From contig JADKFE010000020.1 of the NCBI GenBank assembly GCA_016717595.1, positions 1 through 64,000 on the forward strand: a DNA stretch of 64,000 nt. The letters are read 5' to 3'. This DNA comes from Deltaproteobacteria bacterium. GTDB lineage: Bacteria; Myxococcota_A; UBA796; CAJQPC01. The notes under the pieces were generated by a model. The model was not told the DNA's origin, did not search any database, and saw nothing but the letters and a program-made list of their open reading frames with translations. Shown in pieces: positions 1-7,579 of the stretch (the first letter of the stretch is position 1; the number at the start of each line of letters is the position of its first letter). A program made the position numbers and the translations under genes.

Positions 1-816
1 AGCGTCGAGACCTGCGACTTTGTAGACGAGGACTGCGACGGCGTGGTGGACAACGGCCTCACCGACAGCGACGCCTCGGGCCTGGCCGACTGCAAAGAGA
101 TCGTGGTGATCATGAGCTATGGCTTCAACGTCCGCTCGGGCGGGGTGGACTGTGACGGCGTAGACACCGTGCAGTACGAGTTTGAGGCCATCGAGGGCGC
201 GCTCAACAGCGCGGGGCTGGGCGCGGTGCGCCTGAACGAGACCTCCTCCGGTGGGCTCACCTACGCTGACGTCTCGGCGTACGCCGGCGTGGCGTTTCAC
301 AACGGCGGCTGGTCGGACGCCGCGGCGGCCTCCACGGAGACCTTGCTCAGCAGCGCGGCGTCCGCGGGCAAGGCGCTGTGGTTCCTGGGGGATGACGGCA
401 GCTACAACGTGCAGAACACGGCGTCTGCGACGGGCAAGACGACGATGTACAGCCTGAGTTACGTCGGCGCCTTCGTGAGCAACGGCGCTGCGGGCACGGT
501 GACCACCACCAGCGCCGGGGCGAGCCACCCGGTCATCGCCGGGCCGTTTGGCACGGTGGGGGCCTTCTCCTACACCGCGGACCTCGACTACACGACCTTG
601 GCCGGGGCGGGTGAGGTGGAGCTGATGCGCTCCAGCACGGGTTACCCGGCGGTGTGGGCCGCGGAGTCGTCCGCGGGGCAACGGATGGTGTTCACCCTGC
701 CGAGCATCAACAACTCCCACACCCGCTCGGGGGTGTGTGTGACCAGCGACGCCGCGGGGCTCGCCGAGCTGCAGGTGCTCGCCGCGAACGCGGGCTGGTG
801 GCTGTTAAACTTCTGA
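1..816 (+). CDS. Secreted MopE-type protein, C-terminal part (gene starts before the window)
   Basis: The open frame runs in from the left edge, so the start is outside the window. The first visible residues carry a Cys/Asp-rich motif (CDFVDEDCDGVVDNG) of the putative metal-binding MopE type, common in myxobacterial surface proteins. After it, about 245 residues form an alpha/beta-looking region beginning with a hydrophobic strand (EIVVIMSYGF) and ending in GWWLLNF at the stop; the pattern is reminiscent of a class I amidotransferase-like fold, but no catalytic Cys-His-Glu set is evident. An extracellular or surface role is inferred from the motif. The next gene begins 22 bases downstream on the same strand. 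Confidence 0.75.
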   Translation, partial: SVETCDFVDEDCDGVVDNGLTDSDASGLADCKEIVVIMSYGFNVRSGGVDCDGVDTVQYEFEAIEGALNSAGLGAVRLNETSSGGLTYADVSAYAGVAFHNGGWSDAAAASTETLLSSAASAGKALWFLGDDGSYNVQNTASATGKTTMYSLSYVGAFVSNGAAGTVTTTSAGASHPVIAGPFGTVGAFSYTADLDYTTLAGAGEVELMRSSTGYPAVWAAESSAGQRMVFTLPSINNSHTRSGVCVTSDAAGLAELQVLAANAGWWLLNF

Positions 817-838
817 GGCACCCCGAGGGGCCGCTCTC

Positions 839-1435
839 ATGCGCCCGACCCTGCCGCTCTGCATGTCTCTCGGCTGGCTCCTCCCCTCGATCGCCTGGGG
901 GGAGCCCACCTTGGACCCACGTTTTCTGCCGCCGCCGCCCCCGGCGGTGGTGCAGGACGTGGCGGCGGCGCAGCTCCGGGTGGACCGCGTGGCGATGGGC
1001 ACCTTGGGGAGCTGGGCTGCGGTGAACCTCGTCGCCGGGACGGCCGGGGCCTTCGCCCTGGATGACCCGCGGGCCCGGGCCTTCGCCCAAGGCAGCGCGG
1101 CGTGGAACGTGGTGAACGCCGGCCTCGCCGTGGGGGGCCTGCGCTCCGCCAACCGTCGCGCTGGGGTGGCGCCGAGCTGGCCGAGCTTGGCCTTAGAGGG
1201 GGAGCGCAGCCGCGGGGTGTTTTTGCTCAACGCGGGCTTAGACGTCGGCTACATGGCGGCGGGGCTGTGGCTTCGAGAGCGGGGCGCGCGCGTCGAGAGC
1301 CCGCAGCTTCAAGGATATGGCGACGCGCTCCTGGTTCAAGGCGGCTTCTTGTTCGCCTTTGACCTCACCATGGTCGCGGTGAAGGCCCGGGCAGACCGGC
1401 CCCTCGCCCCGTTCGTTCAGGCCGAGACGCCATGA
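839..1435 (+). CDS. Small exported or membrane protein, DUF6992-like
   Basis: A 198-residue protein with an N-terminal hydrophobic signal-like segment (residues 3-20, ending near AWG). The rest alternates short hydrophobic helices with motifs such as MGTLGSWAAVNL, AWNVVNAG and LLNAGLDVGY, which resemble what I recall of the DUF6992 family; function is unknown. The last codons overlap the next gene in an ATGA arrangement (1432-1435), so the two are probably translationally coupled. The start at 839 gives the signal-like N-terminus and follows the previous stop closely. Family assignment is by memory of motif pattern and is tentative. Confidence 0.7.
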   Translation: MRPTLPLCMSLGWLLPSIAWGEPTLDPRFLPPPPPAVVQDVAAAQLRVDRVAMGTLGSWAAVNLVAGTAGAFALDDPRARAFAQGSAAWNVVNAGLAVGGLRSANRRAGVAPSWPSLALEGERSRGVFLLNAGLDVGYMAAGLWLRERGARVESPQLQGYGDALLVQGGFLFAFDLTMVAVKARADRPLAPFVQAETP

Positions 1436-3246
1436 CGGCGCTCCCGGGCTGGCTGGGGCGGCTGGAGTCGTTGACCCGCCCGGCCAAGATGGCGATCTTC
1501 GCCGCGGTCCTGGCCGCGCCGACGCTGCTGCTCGGCTTCATCACCGACGATCTGATGATGGTCATGGCCGTTGAGGAGCGCCTCGGGCGGCTCACCGAGG
1601 CCGAGGCGGCGCAGATCCCCGTACACGCCGCGACGGAGCCGTTGTTTGGTGTGCCCAACGTCTTCACCTTCTTCAACGGAGATGCTGACGAGCAGCTCCA
1701 GCTTCGGGCGGAGGGTGAGCGCCCGTGGTGGAGCGCGCCCGATCTGCGCCTGAGCTTCTGGAGGCCGCTCTCAAGCCTGTTGTGGCTTCTCGACGTGTCG
1801 CTTTTTGGTCGCGCGCCGCTGGGCTATCACCTGCACTCCTTGGCCTGGAACAGCGCCCTGATCGTCGCGGCAACGCTCTTGTTGCGAAAGAGCCTGGGCT
1901 CGGTGGGGCCTCTGGCCGCTGCGCTCTACCTTTTGGACGACAACCGCTGGATGGCCGTGGGCTGGCTCTCCAATCGCAACGCCATTGTTGCGCTGAGCCT
2001 GGGCCTGTTCGGGCTGCTCGCGCACCTGCGCTGGCGTGAGGATGGGTGGAGAGCGGGGGCGCCGCTCTCGTTGCTGTTGTTCGCCGCGTCCCTGGCCGCC
2101 GGGGAGTTTGGCTTAGGCGCGCTTGTCTTCTTGGGGAGCTACGAGCTTCTCGGCGCGCCGGGGCGACCGGTGGAGCGGGCGCGGGCCTTGGCGCCGGCCC
2201 TGATCTTGGGCCTGCTCTGGGCGGCGTTTTACCAGGCCAAAGGGTACGGGGCCTCGGGCAGCCTCGTCTACATCGACCCAGCGCGAGAGCCGGGGATGTT
2301 CTTTGCCGCCGCCGCCGAGCGCCTGCCGATCTTGCTGGGCACGGCCCTGGGGCCCATCCCCGGGGAGGTCACCACGGCGGCGCCCCAGCTCGCCCTCCCG
2401 GCGGCGGCGCTGGGGAGCGTGTTGACCCTCAGCCTGGCCCTGGGCCTGCGGCGGGTCTGGCATCGGCTCGACGACGCCGATCGCCGCGGGCTTGGCTGGC
2501 TCTTGCCCGGGGGGCTCCTCGCCACGGCCCCGGTGCTCGCCACCTTGCCCATGGGCCGCCTGTGTCTGGCCATGGGCCTTGGCGCGGCGGCGGCCCTGGG
2601 CGCGTTGGCGGTGGGCGCGGCGGCGGCCTGGGGCGAGGGCCGACGGGGCTGGGGCCTCGTGCTGCTGGGGATCCTCGGCGTTCATGTCGCGATGCCGCCG
2701 GGGCTGTGGCTGGGCATGCCGCTGCTGTTCTCTCAGGTTGACGGCGTCACCGACACCCTGTGGACACGCTCGTTTGAGGGGGAGGATCTCCAAGACCAAG
2801 ACGTGCTCGTCGTCACCAGCTCCGATCTGGCCGTCGGCATGTACCTGCCGTGGTGGGCGCAGCTTCACCGGCGCGGCGCGCCTCGGCGCTGGCTCGTCGG
2901 CTCCCCGGCGCGGGCGGACCACGTCTTGAGCCGACCCGACGTGGACACGCTGCGCCTCGACGTAGTCGGGGAGGGGATCTACGACGGCATGTTCGCCGAG
3001 CTGCTCGGGCACGCGGGCTCGGGGCCCCAAGCCGGGGACACCCTCTCCCACGGGCCGCTCCAGATCACCCTGTCTGAGCCGGGACCGGCGGGCCCCCGGC
3101 GCATCGACCTGAGCGTCTCTGAGCCTTGGGAGGAGAGCCCGCTGCGGGTGATGGTGTGGCGAGACGGCGCGCTCGTGCCCCTGGCGCTGCCCGCGGTGGG
3201 GGAGTCGATGACCTTGCCCTGGTCGCCGGGGCTCAGCGGGATGTGA
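1432..3246 (+). CDS. Polytopic membrane protein, glycosyltransferase-39-like
   Basis: A 604-residue protein with about ten hydrophobic segments in the first 430 residues, then a soluble C-terminal region of about 170 residues. An acidic pair at the end of the first membrane segment (ITDDLMMV) and the block LSFWRPLSSLLWLLD followed by GYHLHSLAWN are typical of bacterial membrane proteins resembling dolichyl-phosphate mannosyltransferases and TMTC proteins. Those act on lipid-linked sugars facing the periplasm, but no substrate can be deduced here. It starts inside the stop of the upstream gene (ATGA). Its 3' end overlaps the convergent histidine kinase gene by 14 bases. Confidence 0.75.
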   Translation: MTALPGWLGRLESLTRPAKMAIFAAVLAAPTLLLGFITDDLMMVMAVEERLGRLTEAEAAQIPVHAATEPLFGVPNVFTFFNGDADEQLQLRAEGERPWWSAPDLRLSFWRPLSSLLWLLDVSLFGRAPLGYHLHSLAWNSALIVAATLLLRKSLGSVGPLAAALYLLDDNRWMAVGWLSNRNAIVALSLGLFGLLAHLRWREDGWRAGAPLSLLLFAASLAAGEFGLGALVFLGSYELLGAPGRPVERARALAPALILGLLWAAFYQAKGYGASGSLVYIDPAREPGMFFAAAAERLPILLGTALGPIPGEVTTAAPQLALPAAALGSVLTLSLALGLRRVWHRLDDADRRGLGWLLPGGLLATAPVLATLPMGRLCLAMGLGAAAALGALAVGAAAAWGEGRRGWGLVLLGILGVHVAMPPGLWLGMPLLFSQVDGVTDTLWTRSFEGEDLQDQDVLVVTSSDLAVGMYLPWWAQLHRRGAPRRWLVGSPARADHVLSRPDVDTLRLDVVGEGIYDGMFAELLGHAGSGPQAGDTLSHGPLQITLSEPGPAGPRRIDLSVSEPWEESPLRVMVWRDGALVPLALPAVGESMTLPWSPGLSGM

Positions 3247-4696
3247 GCGCCGCCCGGGGCGCGGTGGAGAGCCGCAGGGTGAAGCAGGTGCGGCCGGGCA
3301 CGCTCTCCACACGCACGACGCCGTTGTGCGCGGTGACCACGGCCTTCACCAAGGCGAGGCCGAGGCCGGTGCCGCCCCGGGCGCGGTCGGTGGTGAAGAA
3401 TCGATCAAAGATCTGCGGCAGGTTCGCCGGGGAGATGCCGCGCCCGTCATCCAGCACCTCAATCACCACGACGCCGGGCTCGCGCCAGGCGTTGAGCTGA
3501 ACCTTCACCTCGGGGCCGCCGTGGGTGACGGCGTTCTGCACGAGGTTCTCTACGGCGGACTCAAGCTGGGAGGCGGCGCCGGGCAGGGTGCCCGCCGCGC
3601 CGCCGAGGCTCACCTGGGGCCAGCGCGCGGCGACGCGGCCCAACAAGGCGTCGAGGTCTACGGGCTCACGCTGACCGGCCTCTTCAGCCCGGGCCAAGGC
3701 CAGAAGCCCGCTCACGAGACGCTCAAGGCGGTTCAGCTCGTCGTGGGCGTTTGACAAGAACCGCTCGCGTTGTTCGGCGGGCATGCCGTCGTCATCACGC
3801 AGCAGCTCGACGCTGCCTTTGAGCGTGGACAGGGGCGTCTTGAACTCATGCGACACGTTCCCGGCGAACTCGCGGATGTAGCTGAGCCGGGCTTGGAGGG
3901 CTTGGGTCATCTCCGTGACGCTCACGGCGAGCTGCCCCACCTCGGCGACGTGGCTGCGCTGCACCTCCACGAGCTCGGAGACGGCGTCTCGGCCGCCTTG
4001 GGCGATGGTCTGGCTGGCGAGGCTGAGGCGCCTCAACGAGCGGCTGAGCACCTGGGCGGAGACGAGCACGAGCAGCAAGGTGACGCCAAGGGCGGCGAGC
4101 AGGCCGAGGCCCAAGGTGGGCGCCATGTGGTAGAGCGCCTGGAGCTCCTCGCGGGGGGTGCGCATCAGCAGCACGGCGCCGATGATGTCGCCGTCGAGGC
4201 GCACCGGGGTGGCGACGTAGAGCCGCACCGGGGCCCGGCGGCTCACGCTGTCCAACGGCTGACGGGTGCTCGGCGGGGGCCGGGGCCTGGCGGTGGAGGC
4301 GATCTCTCCGGCCAAGGCCACCTGCACCTCGTCCAAGGCCGAGAGGTCTTCGCCGAGCCCGTCGCCGCTGGTGGCGATCACCACGCCGTCTTGGTTGAGC
4401 AGGCGCACCCCGGCCAAGGTGGCCTCGCGGGCCTGGGTCAACAAGGGCGTGAGCTTGGGGCCGACGTCGTCTAGGGTGGCTCTGCGACGGCCGCGCCGGG
4501 CGTCGCGCAGCGTCTCCACGGCGAGCACCTCCACCCACGCCGCTTGGTTCACCAGCTCGCCTCTGGTCTGCATCTGGAGGTCATTCGCCAAGGCGCCGGT
4601 GCCCAGCACCGCCAGAAGCGGCAGGCACAGCACCAGACCATGGGACAGCACGAGCCACAGGCGCAGGGGCAGGATGAGGCGCAGGCGATCGGCCAT
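3233..4696 (-). CDS. Sensor histidine kinase
   Basis: A 487-residue inner-membrane kinase. Two hydrophobic helices (about residues 13-36 and 194-216) flank a periplasmic sensor region of about 155 residues; a HAMP-like segment follows. The H-box VSHEFKTPLS carries the phospho-accepting His at 283. The N-box (ENLVQNAVTHG, about 383-393), G1 (DDGRGIS) and G2 (GGTGLGLAL) boxes of the ATPase domain are intact, so it should be active. The gene starts at the last base of the response-regulator gene (4696), so kinase and regulator form one operon, regulator first. The signal is unknown. Confidence 0.93.
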   Translation of the reverse strand: MADRLRLILPLRLWLVLSHGLVLCLPLLAVLGTGALANDLQMQTRGELVNQAAWVEVLAVETLRDARRGRRRATLDDVGPKLTPLLTQAREATLAGVRLLNQDGVVIATSGDGLGEDLSALDEVQVALAGEIASTARPRPPPSTRQPLDSVSRRAPVRLYVATPVRLDGDIIGAVLLMRTPREELQALYHMAPTLGLGLLAALGVTLLLVLVSAQVLSRSLRRLSLASQTIAQGGRDAVSELVEVQRSHVAEVGQLAVSVTEMTQALQARLSYIREFAGNVSHEFKTPLSTLKGSVELLRDDDGMPAEQRERFLSNAHDELNRLERLVSGLLALARAEEAGQREPVDLDALLGRVAARWPQVSLGGAAGTLPGAASQLESAVENLVQNAVTHGGPEVKVQLNAWREPGVVVIEVLDDGRGISPANLPQIFDRFFTTDRARGGTGLGLALVKAVVTAHNGVVRVESVPGRTCFTLRLSTAPRAALTSR

Positions 4697-5463
4697 CAGG
4701 GCGCGGCGCTCAGGCGAAAGCCGAGGCCATGCACGGTCTCGATGGGGTCGATGTCACGCTCGCGGAGCTTCTGTCGCACCCGGCGGATGTGGGAGTCTAA
4801 GGTGCGGTCGGAGATGTGGTGGGGGCCGTCGTACACACGCTCGGTGAGCTCATCTCGGGTGAAGACTCGACCCGGGCGAGACATGAGCGCCTGGAGGATG
4901 CGGAACTCGGTGACGGTGAGCTCCACCTCGTGATCTCCGGCGTAGACCCGGTGCTCCGAGGGCCGCAGGCGGAGCGGGCCGACACGAAGCTCATCAGAAG
5001 ATGCGACAGGCGTGATGGATGCGACAGGCGCGATGGAAACGACAGGCGCGACTAGTGCGACAGGCGGCGTGAGGGCGGCGGGCAGGCTCGTGGCCCGGGC
5101 GCGCCGCAAGAGCGCCTTCACCCGGCTCACCAGCTCTCGTGGGGAGAACGGTTTGGTGACGTAGTCGTCTCCGCCGATCTCCAGCCCGACGACCCGATCG
5201 AGCTCTTCATCTCGCGACGACAAGAACAGGATCGGCAGAGACTCCCGATCGCGGCGCAGGCGGCGGCAGACCTCGAGGCCGTCTAGCTCAGGCATCAGCA
5301 CGTCGAGCACGACGAGGTCCGGGGCCCGGGCCAAGGCCAAGGTGAGCGCCTCGACGCCGTTGTTGGCCTCGATCACCGAGAAGCCCTCTCGGGACAAGGC
5401 GTATCGAACGACCTCACGGAGGTTGGGGTCATCATCGGCGACGAGGATGGTGATGGGCTGCAT
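4696..5463 (-). CDS. OmpR/PhoB-family response regulator
   Basis: A 255-residue regulator with an N-terminal receiver domain: acidic pocket DDD near residues 10-12, phospho-acceptor Asp54 in VVLDVLMPE, and Lys104 in VTKPFSP. The C-terminal winged helix (about 158-252) contains TVTEFRILQALMSRPGRVFTR-like and SDRTLDSHIRRVRQKL-like segments, the latter the recognition helix. Receiver and DNA-binding domains are joined by an unusual Pro/Val/Ala linker encoded by an 18-bp tandem repeat (see the repeat at 5002). It partners the adjacent histidine kinase, which begins at this gene's last base. The likely promoter lies between this gene and the divergent lipoprotein gene at 5583. Confidence 0.94.
   Translation of the reverse strand: MQPITILVADDDPNLREVVRYALSREGFSVIEANNGVEALTLALARAPDLVVLDVLMPELDGLEVCRRLRRDRESLPILFLSSRDEELDRVVGLEIGGDDYVTKPFSPRELVSRVKALLRRARATSLPAALTPPVALVAPVVSIAPVASITPVASSDELRVGPLRLRPSEHRVYAGDHEVELTVTEFRILQALMSRPGRVFTRDELTERVYDGPHHISDRTLDSHIRRVRQKLRERDIDPIETVHGLGFRLSAAP
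5002..5073. repeat. 18-bp tandem repeat, four units, inside the response-regulator linker
   Basis: Four units start at 5002, 5020, 5038 and 5056, each built around TGCGACAGG (the third has AACGACAGG). On the coding strand the unit reads CCTGTCGCA and encodes Pro-Val-Ala/Ser-rich hexapeptides in the linker between receiver and winged helix. The same 9-bp word in the same reading frame occurs four times at 11115-11150, before the KAP NTPase. Confidence 0.85.
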
Positions 5464-5582
5464 GTCGCCGAGTATATCGTGCCGAGCTTGGTTGTTGGCG
5501 CTTGAGTCGCGTCCTGGGTTGGCGCTTTGAGGGTGCGCGTCGCCGCGGGACGGGGCAGACTGTGAGGCTTGGAGGTGCGCGG

Positions 5583-6608
5583 ATGTTCGCCCTGGCCCTC
5601 GCCCTGCTCAGCCTGACGGCGTGTAAACCCGTCGAGCCCGACCCCCTGGCCGTCGCCCCGGACGAGACGATCCGCCCGCTGGCGGGCCCGTGGAGCGTCG
5701 GCGGCGCGAACCTCGCCTTGGCCAGCGGCACCGCGCTCTCTGCCGAGGCCGGGCCTGGCGGCGCGGGCGTCGCGATGGCGGCCTGGACACGGGAGGGTCA
5801 GCTCTGGCTCTCCAGCACCTTCAACGCCGGGGCGGCCTGGACGACCCCCCGATCATTGGGCCCGGCGCCCACAGGCGACGCGCCGCCCACGCTCTTGGTC
5901 TCCCCGGTGGGCCTGGCCTTGGCCTTTGTCCTCGACGGCCGCCCAACCCGTCTGGTGATGACCGACCGGGGCTTTGTGCCCTCGTCCCCCGCCGAGGCCG
6001 CTGTGGCCCACCACGTCACCGCCGTTGACCACGAGGGCACGATCTGGCTGGCCTGGGTGGATCACCGCGACCCCGCGAGCCCCACCTTGCGGGCCTGGAC
6101 GGATGGGGAAGAGGAGCTGATCCTTCAAGACGTGCCGATCTGTGACGGCCCGATCGCCCTGGGCGTCGTGGACGGCGCGCTCACCGTGGCCGCGCGCCTT
6201 GGCCGTGACGCCGGCAGCGGCGTGCGCACCTTCGCCCGCGGGGAGGAGGGCTGGACGCCCCGGGGCGCTTGGCTAGAGGACGCGGCGCCGTGTTTTTCCG
6301 ACGCGCCGTTTTTCGCTGGGGAAGAGCTGCTGACGACGCTTCGTGCGCCGACGCCCACCGTCGCCCGGGGTGACCGCCGCAGCTACCTGCCCGCCGGGGC
6401 GCTGCCGATGACGCCACGTCCGCTCCGCGCCTCGACGGCCTGGGCGCAAGAGCAGGGCGGCCGCGCCACCTTGGTGATCGACGGCCTCCCCCAGCGTGAG
6501 CGAGAGGGCACCCTGCGCCTGGGCGCCCCGGCCATCGTCGGCCCAGAGGTGTGGCTGCCGATGGAGGGCGGCGGCGCCGCGGCCTTGGCGTGGCGCCCCG
6601 AGGATTGA
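5583..6608 (+). CDS. Lipoprotein with sialidase/BNR-like repeats
   Basis: A 341-residue lipoprotein. The start at 5583 is chosen because it follows GGAGG (5571-5575) by 7 bases and gives a signal peptide with lipobox (LLSLTAC, Cys near residue 14). The upstream in-frame extension to 5502 reads as Arg-rich non-signal sequence. The body has repeating strand-rich units with Trp and Asp-Gly turns (QLWLSSTFNAGAAWTTP, GTIWLAWVDHRD), as in BNR or beta-propeller proteins. No catalytic residues can be assigned. It is divergent from the two-component operon and ends at the 6603 repeat element. Confidence 0.75.
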   Translation: MFALALALLSLTACKPVEPDPLAVAPDETIRPLAGPWSVGGANLALASGTALSAEAGPGGAGVAMAAWTREGQLWLSSTFNAGAAWTTPRSLGPAPTGDAPPTLLVSPVGLALAFVLDGRPTRLVMTDRGFVPSSPAEAAVAHHVTAVDHEGTIWLAWVDHRDPASPTLRAWTDGEEELILQDVPICDGPIALGVVDGALTVAARLGRDAGSGVRTFARGEEGWTPRGAWLEDAAPCFSDAPFFAGEELLTTLRAPTPTVARGDRRSYLPAGALPMTPRPLRASTAWAQEQGGRATLVIDGLPQREREGTLRLGAPAIVGPEVWLPMEGGGAAALAWRPED

Positions 6609-6647
6609 ACGTGTTCAGTGAACTGGTTCAATGAGCATGTTCACTGA
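6603..6647. repeat. GTTCA/TGAAC palindromic element between convergent genes
   Basis: The element begins with GATTGAACGTGTTCA (6603-6617), identical to the sequence upstream of the TetR gene at 41063-41077. It also contains GTTCAGTGAAC (6613-6623), identical to 41086-41096. Two GAAC-NN-GTTC palindromes lie 13 bp apart (6607-6616 and 6620-6629). TCAGTGAAC (6615-6623) can pair with GTTCACTGA (6639-6647), so as RNA it could be a hairpin at the 3' ends of both convergent genes. It could be a remote TetR operator, a terminator or a dispersed repeat. Confidence 0.55.
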
Positions 6648-6652
6648 GCAGA

Positions 6653-7516
6653 CTAAGCCCCACCACGTCCGCGCTGCAGCCACTGCCGCCCCACCAGCCG
6701 GACAAAGGTCACCGGGGTGATGCCGACGTAGAGGTAGGGGCTCACGCGCTGGCTGCCCAGACGCAGCTCACCTTGCTCAAACGCGCCGTCGCCGTCCAGA
6801 TCGTAGAAGTTGATCGGCAGGGTGTTGTGATGGCCAAAACCGACGCCGCCCGACACCAGCCCGCCGACGTTGAGCGCCAGGGCCCCGCCGTGGGAGTGGA
6901 TGACGTTGCCGCCGTAGTCACGCCAGGTCTGGTTGGCGCCGATCAACAGGGTCGGGGCGATGGGGACCTGAAGGTCACCCACGGGCACCATCCACACCGC
7001 CGCCACCCCGGCGACGGGGGCCGGTGAGTCCCAGGCCAGCTCCGCGGTGCCGGTGTAGTGGGTGAGCCCCACAAATGGATCGGCCACGATCAAGAGGCCG
7101 TCGAGCTGGATCTTGCCGCCGCGGTCGCTGCGGGCGCAGATGTCCGAGAGGCAGTCCCGGGTGGGGCCTACCCGCGGCGGCGGGGGCGGAGGTGGCGGCG
7201 GCGCGGCGCTTGGCGGCGGGGTGGTCGTGGGGATGGGGGCCGGGGGCGCCTCACCTTCACCCCAGCCCGGCGTGCCCGAGGGCGGCGGGGTGGGTGGAGG
7301 GGGCGTCTCCCAGGCGGGCGTCTCCGGCGCGGGCCCGGTGTCCCAGCCTTCAGCGGGGGCTGGCGCGGGGGCTGGCGCGGGCGCGGGCGGCGGGGTCGTG
7401 CCCCAGGGTCCGCTCGGCTCCTTGTCCTTCTTCTCGTCATCACCCCAAGGGGAGCCGCCGTCTTGGGCCCAGGCCGTCGGGCCGATCAGCAGCGTGAGGA
7501 GCAGGGTTAAGGTCAT
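6653..7516 (-). CDS. Exported protein with Pro/Ala-rich linker
   Basis: A 287-residue protein with an N-terminal signal peptide (TLLLTLLIGPTAWAQ). About 100 residues rich in Pro, Ala and Gly, including runs of Pro, separate it from a C-terminal domain of about 160 residues. That domain has strand-like alternation (GTAELAWDSPAPVAG, GGLVSGGVGFG) and a DLDGDGAFEQGE segment resembling a calcium-binding loop. It may be a small outer-membrane or periplasmic beta-structured protein; the family is not recognised. It is convergent with the BNR lipoprotein. The sigma54 activator gene lies upstream on the same strand, ending at 7580. Confidence 0.7.
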   Translation of the reverse strand: MTLTLLLTLLIGPTAWAQDGGSPWGDDEKKDKEPSGPWGTTPPPAPAPAPAPAPAEGWDTGPAPETPAWETPPPPTPPPSGTPGWGEGEAPPAPIPTTTPPPSAAPPPPPPPPPRVGPTRDCLSDICARSDRGGKIQLDGLLIVADPFVGLTHYTGTAELAWDSPAPVAGVAAVWMVPVGDLQVPIAPTLLIGANQTWRDYGGNVIHSHGGALALNVGGLVSGGVGFGHHNTLPINFYDLDGDGAFEQGELRLGSQRVSPYLYVGITPVTFVRLVGRQWLQRGRGGA

Positions 7517-7579
7517 CAGAGGGTCGCTCCAGGGAACACGAGGCGCGCCGCGGGGCGGGCCGGGAGAGGGGACGAGGGC

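Noticed and set aside
2113..3312. Long minus-strand open frame opposite the membrane protein
   Set aside because: Low-complexity Arg/Pro/His/Gln composition without domains; a shadow of the plus-strand gene in GC-rich DNA.
5002..5073. Possible CRISPR array
   Set aside because: Units are 18 bp without unique spacers and lie in frame within a gene; they are tandem repeats.
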